Counted from the stretch's first letter, positions 1 through 9,352 are shown. The stretch is DNA of 64,000 nucleotides from Algorimicrobium echini (GCF_900115185.1 NZ_FOVN01000002.1:280335-344334); one strand, 5' to 3'. Program-made: numbers and translations. The notes: generated by a model not told the origin, from the letters alone.

Positions 1-44
1 CTACCATCTGGATTCAATATCAATTCAGATTCTTTTATTGGCAT
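1..44 (-). CDS. Nucleoside phosphorylase, N-terminal fragment
   Basis: Only the first 14 codons lie in the window; the gene runs off the left edge. The fragment reads MPIKESELILNPDG, which matches the start of the flavobacterial uridine/purine nucleoside phosphorylase family (phosphorolysis of nucleosides to base plus ribose-1-phosphate). It overlaps the end of the upstream DUF1835 gene by 10 bases, so the two are probably co-transcribed. The identification rests on recall of this N-terminus and cannot be confirmed without the catalytic domain. Confidence 0.6.
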   Translation of the reverse strand, partial: MPIKESELILNPDG

Positions 45-973
45 GTTTTATTTTTTATAAGTTCGTTTCGTTGTGTGCTGAAATAGAAATCTAATCGATT
101 AACACCACCATACACCATGTTATTATTTATTTCGGCAGCAAAATTATGAAGACCTATTAAGGCTTCATGTCCTTTTCTATTTAGTTTGATGCTGTTTTCT
201 GTTTCATCAAAAAAGATAGATAAGGTGTTTATAATATAATGAATTTGCATATCGGAATACCCATAATAGCCTTGAAAATTCAATGCATAACCCACTAAAT
301 GTCCTTTAGACTTAACAACTTCATCTCGTACTATAGTGAGTATGTTTTTCTCCAAAACACCTAATCCGTTTTTTAAATTTGGAAAACGCTTTAAATGCGC
401 TTTAAGACAACTACTTAAATATTTAAATGACGAATTTTGTACAATATAAGGTTTCAATAGATTATGGTCTTTCCCACAATATATATGCCATATACTACGA
501 GCTAATTCCATATCGGATTCTAATAGCAATACTTTATTTTTATAATGAAGCAATAATTGGTCTGAAGGTAATTCTGTTAAAGCTTTTAAATTCTTTTCTC
601 CTTCAATTCGGCCACTCGATACTAAATAAATGGGTAAATTTATTTGTCTTTCTTGAAGTAATTTTAAAACTCCAAGTAAATTTATATGGCAAAACAAATC
701 AAATTCAAACCAAAGCACAATTTCAGAAAAATTTTCTGCTTGGTTGAGAATTGATAATTCATTTTCTATTTCTTCTTCATTAATTGCTATGGAATAAGTA
801 CTTTTCAGAAAGTTTTTTCGATTATCAAAAAATTGTTTCGAATCTATTTGAACCAAGGTTGGACCTTCACATAACATCTCTTGCCAAGTTAGGTATGTGC
901 CTGCAACATCTAATTCTTTTAAATAGTTTGTTAAATGTGTACCATTAGTAATATGAAGAATGTCTTTATCCAT
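35..973 (-). CDS. DUF1835 domain-containing protein
   Basis: A 312-residue soluble protein with no signal peptide. Its N-terminus (MDKDILHITNGTHLTNYLKE, then a region with WQEMLCEGPT) matches the DUF1835 domain, which occurs in Bacteroidota and Bacillota proteins of unknown role. The central EIVLWFEFDLFCHINLL segment is the second typical block of this family. The start ATG shares one base with the stop of the SUI1-like gene (TAATG), and the stop overlaps the nucleoside phosphorylase start, giving a tight three-gene unit. Function is unknown. Confidence 0.8.
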   Translation of the reverse strand: MDKDILHITNGTHLTNYLKELDVAGTYLTWQEMLCEGPTLVQIDSKQFFDNRKNFLKSTYSIAINEEEIENELSILNQAENFSEIVLWFEFDLFCHINLLGVLKLLQERQINLPIYLVSSGRIEGEKNLKALTELPSDQLLLHYKNKVLLLESDMELARSIWHIYCGKDHNLLKPYIVQNSSFKYLSSCLKAHLKRFPNLKNGLGVLEKNILTIVRDEVVKSKGHLVGYALNFQGYYGYSDMQIHYIINTLSIFFDETENSIKLNRKGHEALIGLHNFAAEINNNMVYGGVNRLDFYFSTQRNELIKNKTCQ

Positions 974-1302
974 TAACCACCAACGCGTTTAACATGAAAG
1001 CCTTTACTTTTTAAAATGGCCATTATTTTATCGCGATAATCACCTTGAATAATTATTTTATCATCTTTATAACTACCACCAACACTTAAGGTTGTTTTTA
1101 GTTCTTTAGCTAAAGCCTTGAAATCTTCAGTGGCACCTGTATAACCATCAATGATGGTAATGGGTTTACCTTTCCGTTTTTCATACTTACATAATAGTGG
1201 ATCATCTTGAATCCATAAACCATTAGTAGCTTCAGACGAATTTTCAGGCTCTTCATGAATGTGTTCTGGAAAAAGATTTTTTAATTGATCTTGTAAGTCC
1301 AT
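973..1302 (-). CDS. SUI1/YciH family translation factor
   Basis: A 109-residue protein. The C-terminal two thirds form the eIF1/SUI1 fold, with conserved RKGKPITIIDGYTG, LKTTLSVGGSYKDD and IIIQGDYRDKI segments before the terminal KGFHVKRVGG. Bacterial YciH proteins bind the 30S subunit and influence start-codon selection in vitro. The acidic N-terminal 45 residues are low in conservation. The gene lies 2 bases downstream of the 2OG-Fe oxygenase gene and overlaps the DUF1835 gene by one base, so it sits in the middle of a co-transcribed cluster. Confidence 0.88.
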   Translation of the reverse strand: MDLQDQLKNLFPEHIHEEPENSSEATNGLWIQDDPLLCKYEKRKGKPITIIDGYTGATEDFKALAKELKTTLSVGGSYKDDKIIIQGDYRDKIMAILKSKGFHVKRVGG

Positions 1303-1304
1303 TT

Positions 1305-2255
1305 TTACTTTTTAATTAAGCCTAACTCAATTAAGCGTTCATTTAAAAATTCGCCAGCGGTAATATCATCAAATTGTTTTGGATTTTCGTCGTCGATACA
1401 ACTTTCCAAAACATTTAATTTCATATCGCTTACTGGGTGCATAAAAAACGGAATGGAATAACGCGATGTACCCCAAAGCTCTCTTGGTGGATTAATAACA
1501 CGATGGATGGTAGATTTTAATTTATTGTTAGTATGTCTTGATAGCATATCTCCAACATTTATCATTAACTCATCTGGCTCTGCTATAGCATCTATCCATT
1601 CTCCTTTATGGTTTTGAACTTGTAAACCACGACCTTGAGCACCCATTAACAAAGTAATTAGATTAATATCACCGTGAGCAGCTGCACGGACAGCATTTTT
1701 CGGTTCATCTAGAATTGGAGGATAATGAATAGGACGTAAAATACTGTTTCCATTATGAATATATTCATCAAAATAAGTCTCTTCTAAATCCAGATGTAGC
1801 GCCAAAGCACGTAAAACATATTTTGCTGTTTTTTCCAGCATACGGTACGTTTCTTTACCAGCTTTATTAAATTCAGGTAGTTCTTCAACTTCTACATTTT
1901 TAGGATATTCAGCTTCTAGTTTTGGATCATTTTCTACAAACTGCCCAAAATGCCAAAACTCTTTTAAGTCACCTTCTTTTTTGCCTTTAGCACTTTCTTT
2001 TCCAAAGGAAATATAGCCACGTTGACCACCAATACCTTCAATCTCATATTTTTGTTTGGTTTCTAAAGGTAGTTCAAAAAAGTTTTTGACTTCGCTATAT
2101 AAATTATCAACTAATTTATCATCTAAAAAGTGACCTTTAAGAGCAACGAAACCAATTTCTTCATATGCCTTTCCAATAGCATCTACAAATTGCTGTTTTC
2201 GTTTTGGATCTCCTGATGTAAAATCTTTTAAATTGACACTTGGTATGGTATTCAT
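1305..2255 (-). CDS. Isopenicillin N synthase family 2OG-Fe(II) oxygenase
   Basis: A 316-residue soluble non-haem iron oxygenase. The iron ligands are visible as H194-x-D196 (AAHGDINLIT) and H251 (TIHRVINPP), and the 2-oxoglutarate-binding R-x-S motif is R265-Y-S267. The N-terminal DIOX_N domain (VNLKDF...GFVALKGH) is complete. The family includes isopenicillin N synthase, ACC oxidase and many uncharacterised bacterial oxygenases, so the substrate cannot be read from sequence. It is the first gene of the minus-strand cluster running to the window edge and is transcribed divergently from the dehydrogenase gene. Confidence 0.88.
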   Translation of the reverse strand: MNTIPSVNLKDFTSGDPKRKQQFVDAIGKAYEEIGFVALKGHFLDDKLVDNLYSEVKNFFELPLETKQKYEIEGIGGQRGYISFGKESAKGKKEGDLKEFWHFGQFVENDPKLEAEYPKNVEVEELPEFNKAGKETYRMLEKTAKYVLRALALHLDLEETYFDEYIHNGNSILRPIHYPPILDEPKNAVRAAAHGDINLITLLMGAQGRGLQVQNHKGEWIDAIAEPDELMINVGDMLSRHTNNKLKSTIHRVINPPRELWGTSRYSIPFFMHPVSDMKLNVLESCIDDENPKQFDDITAGEFLNERLIELGLIKK

Positions 2256-2284
2256 AAGGATAATATTTTAATAAGTATGTATTA

Positions 2285-2292
2285 CAAATGTA
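2285..2292 (-). promoter_or_regulatory. -7 element of the oxygenase cluster
   Basis: On the minus strand this reads TACATTTG, a match to the Bacteroidota TAnnTTTG -7 consensus. It lies 30 bases upstream of the oxygenase ATG. I see no convincing -33 TTTG at the usual spacing. Confidence 0.5.
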
Positions 2293-2338
2293 CGAAAACA
2301 TTATAAAGTTTGTAATACTATTTATTGTTAGATTTACA

Positions 2339-2368
2339 TTTGTAATTATCAATTTCATAGTATATTTG
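2339..2368 (+). promoter_or_regulatory. Promoter of the E1 dehydrogenase gene
   Basis: TTTG at 2339-2342 and TATATTTG at 2361-2368 are separated by 18 bases, fitting the flavobacterial -33/-7 promoter (TTTG, 17-23 bases, TAnnTTTG). The predicted transcript starts close to 2373, leaving a leader of only about 9 bases before the ATG at 2382. Confidence 0.65.
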
Positions 2369-2381
2369 ACAAACAATTTTT

Positions 2382-4388
2382 ATGAGTCATATAGTAACAA
2401 GTATGGGTAATATAAGGTACAACAAGTCAAATCTTGACAGTCATGAATTATTAGAACTCTACAAACGCATGTTGAAACCGCGTTTAATAGAGGAAAAAAT
2501 GCTGATACTCTTACGTCAAGGACGAATTTCAAAGTGGTTTTCAGGAATTGGTCAAGAAGCCATTTCAGTAGGTGTTACCATGGCTTTGGATGCAGATGAA
2601 TATATTTTGCCTATGCACCGAAATTTAGGTGTTTTCACCACACGTGATATTCCTTTATACCGTTTATTTAGTCAATGGCAAGGTAAAGCTAATGGCTTTA
2701 CTAAAGGTCGAGATCGTTCGTTTCATTTTGGTACTCAAGAGTTTAAAATTGTTGGTATGATTTCGCATTTAGGACCTCAATTAGGCGTTGCAGATGGCAT
2801 AGCTTTAGCTAGTAAATTGCAAAATACCAATCAAGTTACAGCCGTTTTTACTGGCGAAGGAGGTACTAGTGAAGGCGATTTTCACGAAGCTTTAAATGTG
2901 GCTTCAGTCTGGCAATTACCCGTTTTATTTTGTGTTGAAAATAATGGCTACGGTTTATCTACACCAACCAGTGAACAATATAATTGTGAAAACATTGCGG
3001 ATCGTGGTATTGGTTATGGCATGGAATCACACATTATAGACGGAAATAATATTATAGAAGTCTATACAACTATGCGTGATTTAGCGCAGAGTGTTCGTGA
3101 AAATCCACGTCCAATTTTAATTGAATTTAAAACCTTTAGAATGCGTGGCCATGAAGAGGCGAGTGGTACTAAATATGTACCTCAAGACTTAATGGATATG
3201 TGGGCAAAGAAAGATCCGTTGGAAAATTTTCAAGCATTTTTAAAAGAGGAAAATATTTTAACTGAAACCAATGAAGTAAAAATAAAAGAAGCTATTGTTC
3301 ATGAAATTAATGAACATTTACAAATAGCTTTTGATGAAGACGCTATTATTCCTAATGAAAGTACTGAATTAAATGATGTTTACAAAGCATTTGATTATAA
3401 GGATGTTAAACCAAATTATAATACCGAAGAAATACGCCTAATTGATGCTATTTCTGAAGGTTTAAAACAATCCATGGAACAGCATGACAACCTTGTTATC
3501 ATGGGTCAGGATATAGCTGAATATGGTGGTGTTTTTAAAATAACTGATGGCTTTGTAGAAGCATTTGGTAAAGAACGTGTTAGAAATACACCTATTTGCG
3601 AATCTGCTATTGTGGAAGCAGCCATGGGACTTTCTATTTCAGGAATGAAAGCTGTAATGGAAATGCAGTTTGCTGATTTTGCAACTTCTGGTTTTAACCC
3701 GATTGTAAATTATTTAGCTAAATCCCACTACCGTTGGAATCAAAACGCTGATGTGGTTGTTAGAATGCCTTGTGGTGCTGGTGTTGCGGCAGGACCTTTC
3801 CACTCGCAAACTAATGAAGCTTGGTTTACCAAGACACCAGGATTAAAAGTGGTGTATCCAGCGTTTCCATATGATGCCAAAGGTTTGTTAGCAACTGCTA
3901 TAAACGACCCAAATCCTGTACTTTTCTTTGAACACAAAGCTTTATACAGAAGCATTCGTCAGGATGTGCCTACGGATTATTTTACCATTCCTTTTGGAAA
4001 AGCAGCCCGTTTACGTGAGGGTGCTGATGTTACCATTATTTCCTATGGCGCAGCTGTACATTGGGCTTTAGAAACTTTAGATAACAATCCAGATATTCAA
4101 GCAGATTTAATTGACTTACGTAGCTTACAACCCTTGGATACCGAAACTATTTTTGAATCGGTTAGAAAAACAGGTCGTGCCATTATTTTACAAGAAGATT
4201 CGTTGTTTGGTGGTATTGCTTCAGATATTTCATCCCTGATTATGGAAACTTGTTTTGAATACCTAGATGCGCCTGTAAAGCGTGTGGCTAGTATGGAAAC
4301 ACCAATTCCATTTATAAATCAATTGGAAGTACAGTATTTAGGAAAAGGAAAATTTGAAACAGCCTTGAAAGAATTATTGACCTATTAA
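2382..4388 (+). CDS. 2-oxoacid dehydrogenase E1, alpha/beta fusion
   Basis: A 668-residue thiamine-diphosphate enzyme in which the E1 alpha and beta subunits are one chain. The alpha half (about 1-320) carries the TPP motif from GEGG (158-161) to ENN (186-188). The beta half starts near 350 (EEIRLIDAISEGL, then MGQDIAEYGGVFKIT) and ends with the transketolase C-terminal domain. Fused E1 of this type is common in Bacteroidota and is usually annotated as branched-chain 2-oxoisovalerate dehydrogenase, decarboxylating 2-oxoacids for transfer to lipoyl-E2. No E2 or E3 gene is adjacent. An alternative start is the Met at 2403; the short-leader promoter fits 2382. Confidence 0.88.
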   Translation: MSHIVTSMGNIRYNKSNLDSHELLELYKRMLKPRLIEEKMLILLRQGRISKWFSGIGQEAISVGVTMALDADEYILPMHRNLGVFTTRDIPLYRLFSQWQGKANGFTKGRDRSFHFGTQEFKIVGMISHLGPQLGVADGIALASKLQNTNQVTAVFTGEGGTSEGDFHEALNVASVWQLPVLFCVENNGYGLSTPTSEQYNCENIADRGIGYGMESHIIDGNNIIEVYTTMRDLAQSVRENPRPILIEFKTFRMRGHEEASGTKYVPQDLMDMWAKKDPLENFQAFLKEENILTETNEVKIKEAIVHEINEHLQIAFDEDAIIPNESTELNDVYKAFDYKDVKPNYNTEEIRLIDAISEGLKQSMEQHDNLVIMGQDIAEYGGVFKITDGFVEAFGKERVRNTPICESAIVEAAMGLSISGMKAVMEMQFADFATSGFNPIVNYLAKSHYRWNQNADVVVRMPCGAGVAAGPFHSQTNEAWFTKTPGLKVVYPAFPYDAKGLLATAINDPNPVLFFEHKALYRSIRQDVPTDYFTIPFGKAARLREGADVTIISYGAAVHWALETLDNNPDIQADLIDLRSLQPLDTETIFESVRKTGRAIILQEDSLFGGIASDISSLIMETCFEYLDAPVKRVASMETPIPFINQLEVQYLGKGKFETALKELLTY

Positions 4389-4413
4389 TAGTTACAATAG
4401 ATTCGATATAAAG

Positions 4414-4451
4414 AAAAACAGCATTGGTTATAAAATTTCAATGCTGTTTTT
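4414..4451. terminator. Bidirectional intrinsic terminator
   Basis: A perfect 13-bp inverted repeat (4414-4426 and 4439-4451, arms starting AAAAACAGC and ending GCTGTTTTT) with a 12-base loop, flanked by A- and T-runs. It sits between the convergent dehydrogenase and dipeptidase genes and can end transcription in both directions. Confidence 0.88.
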
Positions 4452-4477
4452 ATATTATTTAATGATTTAAAATTTTT

Positions 4478-5818
4478 TTACGGATTGCTTTTTGCTTGTA
4501 TGTCTTTTGCTACAGCTTGAACATCGTCTAAAACGCGTAAAAGATTTTCGCTCCAAAGCTTGCTGATTTCTGCTTCTGTGTAGCCACGTTTTACCAATTC
4601 TAATGTTACATTAAAAGTTTCTGAAGCATCGCGCCAGCCTTCAATTCCGCCACCACCATCAAAATCACTACTGATTCCAACATGGTTTATACCTATTTTA
4701 TCAACCATATAATCTATATGATCAACAAAATCGGCAACATTTACAGCAGGAGGAAAACCTTCTATAGTTTCAGCCTTTTCATTTGCTAAACGCACAACAT
4801 CACCATAATATTCAAAAAACTCATTTTGTTCTTCATTACTTAAAGCCATCACTTCTTCTCGTGAGCTATACCATTTAACACCTAACGAATCGGCAGCTTC
4901 TTTTTGAATGCTTTTCAAGGCTTCATCGCGAACCGCTACTTTTTCAGCATTTACATAAGCATCCAATGCAACTGCTTGCACAACACCATTATTATCTTTC
5001 ATCCATTGTAATTGTTCGTCATCTAAATTTCGACTATGATCACATAAAGCTCTTGCAGATGAATGCGAGGCTATTATTGGTGCTTTAGTCAATTCAATCA
5101 TTTGACGCATTGCTTCTTTTGAAGGATGCGAGACATCAATCATCATTCCCAAACGGTTCATTTCTACAATCACCTCTTTTCCTAATGGACTTAATCCATT
5201 ATGAAGCCATACACTATCTTTTTCACCCGTATTACTATCACTTAATTGGCTATGACCATTATGAGCAAGCGACATGTAACGGCCACCTAAGTCATAAAAT
5301 TTCGCCACGTTTTTGATATCTGTTCCAACAGGATAACCGTTTTCAATACCAATCATAGCTATCTTCTTACCAGAAGCGTGAATACGTCTAACATCATCAG
5401 AGGTTAGTGCTAATTCAATTTGATCTGGAGCAATATCTGTTACTAGTTTATGAATCGCATCAAATTTTCCCATGGCAGTTTCATATGCTTTGGCATAACC
5501 TTCTGCAGATAAGGTGTCTTGACCCGTATAAACAATAAACCAAGCAACATCCAATCCGCCAGCTTTCATTTTAGGAAGCGTAACTTGCGACTTTAAATCT
5601 TGAGTATAATTAATAGAGTCTGTAAAGTTATTCACATTAAAATCGTCGTGTGTATCCAGTGTTATAACACGTTCGTGAATCCCTTTAGCACGCTCCATCA
5701 TTTCAGGTGTTACTATAACGTCTTCATTAACCTCTGCAATAATTTGTTCTTGTTTTGGCTCATCTTTACAACTCATAATGAGCAAAAAGGATAGGCCTAA
5801 TAGTTTAATAGATTTCAT
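4478..5818 (-). CDS. Membrane dipeptidase (M19), lipoprotein
   Basis: A 446-residue renal-dipeptidase-type zinc peptidase that hydrolyses dipeptides. A lipoprotein signal ends in LIMSC (Cys17), so it is expected on a membrane facing the periplasm. Metal-binding and catalytic blocks of family M19 are all present: LDTHDDF (H57, D59), a SLAHNGHSQLSDS segment, MIDVSHPS, IIASHSSARALCDHSRN and GISSDFDGGGG. It is monocistronic, with the bidirectional terminator behind it and a divergent 3D-domain lipoprotein gene upstream. Confidence 0.92.
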   Translation of the reverse strand: MKSIKLLGLSFLLIMSCKDEPKQEQIIAEVNEDVIVTPEMMERAKGIHERVITLDTHDDFNVNNFTDSINYTQDLKSQVTLPKMKAGGLDVAWFIVYTGQDTLSAEGYAKAYETAMGKFDAIHKLVTDIAPDQIELALTSDDVRRIHASGKKIAMIGIENGYPVGTDIKNVAKFYDLGGRYMSLAHNGHSQLSDSNTGEKDSVWLHNGLSPLGKEVIVEMNRLGMMIDVSHPSKEAMRQMIELTKAPIIASHSSARALCDHSRNLDDEQLQWMKDNNGVVQAVALDAYVNAEKVAVRDEALKSIQKEAADSLGVKWYSSREEVMALSNEEQNEFFEYYGDVVRLANEKAETIEGFPPAVNVADFVDHIDYMVDKIGINHVGISSDFDGGGGIEGWRDASETFNVTLELVKRGYTEAEISKLWSENLLRVLDDVQAVAKDIQAKSNP

Positions 5819-5913
5819 TTGTAGTTTATTTTAGTATCTATTGGTCAAGTTACAAAAAAGTTAGATGTGTTAAGTAAAGCTAAAAAAATACTATCTTTAA
5901 TTATATTAACACT

Positions 5914-6327
5914 ATGAAACATATTAATATACTAGGGCTCATTATGTGTCTGGTTTTCAGCTGTAAACCAGAAAAACCTCCTGAATATTCTTGGAAATCA
6001 ATTGAGGTTACAGCAACTGCATACAATTCGGTATCCTATCAAACCAATTCTAATCCGCACATAACAGCGTTTGGAGATAGTTTAAAACCTGGACTTAAAT
6101 ACATTGCTGTTTCTAGAGACTTGTTAAATTTAGGTCTTACTCATAATACTCCTGTTGCTATTGAAGGTTTAGAAGGATTGTATCTTGTGAAAGATAAAAT
6201 GCATGCTCGAAAGCGAAAACAAATTGATATTTACATGGGCTTGAACATTAAAGCCGCCAAGGAATGGGGTAGGAAAAAAGTAAATATTGCTTATGGAATT
6301 AAAAATGAAGAAATAGATGATAAATAA
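5914..6327 (+). CDS. 3D-domain lipoprotein
   Basis: A 137-residue small lipoprotein (lipobox LVFSC, Cys17). The remainder matches the 3D (Asp-Asp-Asp) double-psi beta-barrel domain: VTATAYNS near residue 33, TAFGDSLKPG, then LYLVKDKMHARKRKQIDIYMG with the conserved acidic residues, and a closing AAKEWGRKKVNI. The fold is shared with the catalytic domain of MltA-type lytic transglycosylases, so a peptidoglycan role is plausible but not demonstrated. It precedes the oligopeptidase gene by 62 bases and may share its transcript. Confidence 0.8.
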   Translation: MKHINILGLIMCLVFSCKPEKPPEYSWKSIEVTATAYNSVSYQTNSNPHITAFGDSLKPGLKYIAVSRDLLNLGLTHNTPVAIEGLEGLYLVKDKMHARKRKQIDIYMGLNIKAAKEWGRKKVNIAYGIKNEEIDDK

Positions 6328-6389
6328 TTAATTTAATTATCTAATTTTAAGCAAACTAACATCAATCTAATTTTTAACTTATTCAACTT

Positions 6390-8552
6390 ATGAAAAAAAT
6401 CTATTTTTTATTGCTTTTAATTGTTGTTTCAGCTTGTGAAACAAAAGAAAAGCAAAACGGTGTTAGTAATATTAACGATGAGGCTCCTATTGCAAAAAAA
6501 ACACCTAAAGAATTAACAATTCATGGTGACACTCGAATTGACGATTATTTTTGGTTGCGTTTAAGCGATGCGCAAAAAGAATCTAAAAATCCAGATGCAC
6601 AAACTCAAGATGTTTTAGCATATTTAAATGCAGAAAATGACTACTTACACAAAGCAATGTCTCATACTGATGCTTTTCAGGATACACTGTATAACGAAAT
6701 AATAGGACGTATTGAAAAAGAAGATCAATCTGTTCCAGTAAATGACAATGGATATTCTTATTATACACGCTTTGAAGCAGGTTCTGAATACGCATTATAT
6801 TGCAGAAAGAAAATAGAAACCGACGCTGAAGAGCAAATTATCTTTAATGGCCCTGAAATGGCAGAAGGTTTTCCTTATTATGGTATAGGTAGTCAAAATG
6901 TGAGTCCAAATAATCAATTAATGGCTTATGCTATAGATACCATTTCTAGAAGACAGTACAAAATTTATTTTAAAAACCTAGAAACGGGTGAGTTGTTGCC
7001 AGATAAATTAAGCAATACAGGTGGCAACGCTGTTTGGGCTAACGACAATAAAACTGTTTTTTACGCAACTCAAGATCCAGAGACGCTTAGGCACAATAAA
7101 ATTTACAAGCATGTTTTAGGCACAGACCAATTTCAAGACGAATTGATATTTGAAGAAACCGATGAAACATTCAATTGCAATGTTTTTAAAACAAAATCGA
7201 AAGATTATTTAATGATTGTGAGTAGCCAAACACTTTCAACCGAGTATCGTTTTTTAAATGCAAATACGCCAAATGCTGAATGGGAAATTTTACAACCTAG
7301 AGAACGTGATTTGCTTTATTATGCAGATCATTATAATGATGATTTTTATATTCGAACAAATTTAAATGCTACCAATTTTAAATTAGTTAAAGCACCAATA
7401 CAAACAAGTACAAAGGACAATTGGCAAGATGTAATTCCCCATAGAAATAATATACTCCTTCAAGATTTTGATTTATTTAAAAACTATTTAGTTTTAAGTG
7501 AGCGACTGAATGGTTTGACAACCATACGCGTTAAAACTTGGGATGATTCAACAGATTACTACATAGACTTTAAAGATGCTGCTTATTTAGCTTACCCAAC
7601 TTCTAATTTGGATTTTGATACTGATAAATTACGCTACAATTATACATCTCTTACAACTCCTTACAGCACGTATGAATATAATATGGATACGAAAGGACAG
7701 AAACTTTTAAAGCAACAGGCTGTTCTGGGAGGTTTTTCTTCAAATGATTATGTATCTGAACGCCTGGAAGCCACAGCTACGGATGACACTAAAATTCCAG
7801 TTTCTTTAGTCTATAAAAAAGGGATTGCTTTAGGAGCAGAAACACCATTATTACTTTATGCTTATGGATCTTATGGAAATAGCACAGAACCAACTTTCAG
7901 TTCTGATAGATTAAGTTTATTAAATCGTGGATTTGTTTACGCCATTGCGCATGTGCGTGGTGGTCAAGAAATGGGACGAGAATGGTACGAAAACGGCAAA
8001 CTGCTCAACAAGAAAAATACCTTTACAGATTTTATAAACGTTGGTGAGCACCTAGTCGCTAAAGGTTATACAAGTCCAAAACATTTATACGCTTTAGGTG
8101 GTAGTGCTGGTGGTTTGTTAATGGGAGCAATAATTAATATGAAACCAGAATTATGGAATGGTGTTGTTGCGGCAGTTCCATTTGTGGACGTTGTTTCTAC
8201 CATGTTAGATGAAACCATTCCATTAACAACATTTGAATTTGATGAATGGGGAAATCCAAAAGATGCCACGTATTACAACTATATAAAATCCTATTCACCT
8301 TATGATAATGTGGAGGCTAAAGCCTACCCAAATATGTTAATTACCACTGGGTATTGGGATAGTCAAGTTCAATATTGGGAACCTGCTAAATGGCTAGCCA
8401 AATTACGTGCGCTTAAAACAGATAATAATTTACTAGTTATGGATTGTAATATGGAAACTGGACATGGTGGTGCCTCTGGACGTTTTGAACGTTATAAGCG
8501 TACAGCTCTTTATTATGCCTTTATTATGGATTTAGAAGGCATTGAAAAGTAA
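6390..8552 (+). CDS. S9 family oligopeptidase B-like peptidase, lipoprotein
   Basis: A 720-residue serine peptidase of the prolyl oligopeptidase family. An N-terminal lipoprotein signal (VVSAC) is followed by the beta-propeller and a C-terminal alpha/beta hydrolase. The catalytic triad can be placed at Ser572 (GGSAGG), Asp657 (WDSQVQYWEP) and His692 (TGHGGASGR). The DSQVQYWEPAKW block is characteristic of oligopeptidase B, which cleaves short peptides after basic residues. Unlike the cytosolic E. coli enzyme, this one appears exported. It ends 7 bases before the convergent exbD-like gene. Confidence 0.9.
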   Translation: MKKIYFLLLLIVVSACETKEKQNGVSNINDEAPIAKKTPKELTIHGDTRIDDYFWLRLSDAQKESKNPDAQTQDVLAYLNAENDYLHKAMSHTDAFQDTLYNEIIGRIEKEDQSVPVNDNGYSYYTRFEAGSEYALYCRKKIETDAEEQIIFNGPEMAEGFPYYGIGSQNVSPNNQLMAYAIDTISRRQYKIYFKNLETGELLPDKLSNTGGNAVWANDNKTVFYATQDPETLRHNKIYKHVLGTDQFQDELIFEETDETFNCNVFKTKSKDYLMIVSSQTLSTEYRFLNANTPNAEWEILQPRERDLLYYADHYNDDFYIRTNLNATNFKLVKAPIQTSTKDNWQDVIPHRNNILLQDFDLFKNYLVLSERLNGLTTIRVKTWDDSTDYYIDFKDAAYLAYPTSNLDFDTDKLRYNYTSLTTPYSTYEYNMDTKGQKLLKQQAVLGGFSSNDYVSERLEATATDDTKIPVSLVYKKGIALGAETPLLLYAYGSYGNSTEPTFSSDRLSLLNRGFVYAIAHVRGGQEMGREWYENGKLLNKKNTFTDFINVGEHLVAKGYTSPKHLYALGGSAGGLLMGAIINMKPELWNGVVAAVPFVDVVSTMLDETIPLTTFEFDEWGNPKDATYYNYIKSYSPYDNVEAKAYPNMLITTGYWDSQVQYWEPAKWLAKLRALKTDNNLLVMDCNMETGHGGASGRFERYKRTALYYAFIMDLEGIEK

Positions 8553-8559
8553 ATAAATA

Positions 8560-9108
8560 TTATTTGGGTTCAGAAATATTTATAGGATATGCATGTTTTA
8601 CATCCTGAAGTTCGGACGATGATAGTTCCTGAATTGATTTCTGAAATTTATTTTGTGAATATTCATTTCGGAGTTTCGCATACGCTTTATTAATTTCATT
8701 CTGTACTTGAATAAACAGTTCATAAGAAGTTTGTCTATCATGTTCTAAAACAACTATTGCTTTTTGAGGGTTCTCTGAAGCCGTGGAAAGTTGTTTTCCA
8801 GAACAGTAATTACATGATTTATCACCGTTATTATTTACAAAATCGGAAACCAGGTTATTAATTTCCCTAAAGCTCACTAATTCTTTATTCATTAAAATTT
8901 CATTGTCATCATTTAAAATTATTCGTAAAACATTGTGTTCAGTAGCTGGTGTTGCACAATCATTAGTAGGGCAGAGGGCAGGTAAATTCCTATTAATGCC
9001 TGCATCTATAGATATAGTTGTTGTTACTAAAAAGAAAATGAGTAATAAAAATGCAATATCTGCCATAGAACCTGCATTTACTTTTTCGGAGTTCCTGTGA
9101 TGTCTCAT
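8560..9108 (-). CDS. ExbD/TolR family transport protein
   Basis: A 182-residue protein with one transmembrane helix near the N-terminus (GSMADIAFLLLIFFLVTTT) carrying the conserved membrane Asp that couples the proton gradient to TonB or Tol systems. The periplasmic part is unusual: it has a C-x4-C (LCPTNDC) and a C-x2-C (SCNYC) where typical ExbD proteins lack cysteines. No ExbB or TonB gene is adjacent, so it must work with partners encoded elsewhere. It is preceded by the terminator at 9171-9194, which isolates it from the small ORFs upstream. Confidence 0.88.
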   Translation of the reverse strand: MRHHRNSEKVNAGSMADIAFLLLIFFLVTTTISIDAGINRNLPALCPTNDCATPATEHNVLRIILNDDNEILMNKELVSFREINNLVSDFVNNNGDKSCNYCSGKQLSTASENPQKAIVVLEHDRQTSYELFIQVQNEINKAYAKLRNEYSQNKFQKSIQELSSSELQDVKHAYPINISEPK

Positions 9109-9170
9109 AATAATAGCGATTTAAGAATTAGATTCTTTAAGAACAAAAACAGTACCATATAAATTTTTAT

Positions 9171-9194
9171 AAAAAAACCAGCAACTTGTGCTGG
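9171..9194 (-). terminator. Intrinsic terminator after the small ORF cluster
   Basis: Read on the minus strand, arms CCAGCA and TGCTGG (9178-9183 and 9189-9194) with a 5-base loop are followed by seven Ts (9171-9177). Its orientation fits transcription from the three small minus-strand ORFs at 9221-9634, and its presence supports that they are expressed as a unit. Confidence 0.8.
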
Positions 9195-9220
9195 CTTTTT
9201 TCATCTTTAACTAATTCAAA

Positions 9221-9352
9221 TTAATGGATATACCGTTTTGTTCCTGTCCACAATACGCCATGTTGAATACATCTTTTCCGGATTGTTATTCTTTTTTGAA
9301 GGTAGGTTATTAATTCATTGGAATCTCTGGAAATTTTAATTAATGCTTGCAT
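9221..9352 (-). CDS. Small basic protein, 43 aa, unknown function
   Basis: An uninterrupted 43-codon ORF (ATG at 9352, TAA at 9221) encoding a basic peptide that begins MQALIKISRDSNEL and ends WTGTKRYIH. I do not recognise it. It shares DSN[EQ]L and a C-terminal W-x-x-(x)-KR-aromatic pattern with the two 28-residue paralogues just upstream, and follows them on the same strand. The terminator begins 27 bases after its stop. The alternative is that it is a chance ORF. The shared pattern, position and terminator make a real small gene more likely. Confidence 0.5.
   Translation of the reverse strand: MQALIKISRDSNELITYLQKRITIRKRCIQHGVLWTGTKRYIH

Noticed and set aside
427-747. A 106-codon plus-strand ORF
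   Set aside because: It is antisense to the DUF1835 gene, which has a well-recognised domain and operon context.
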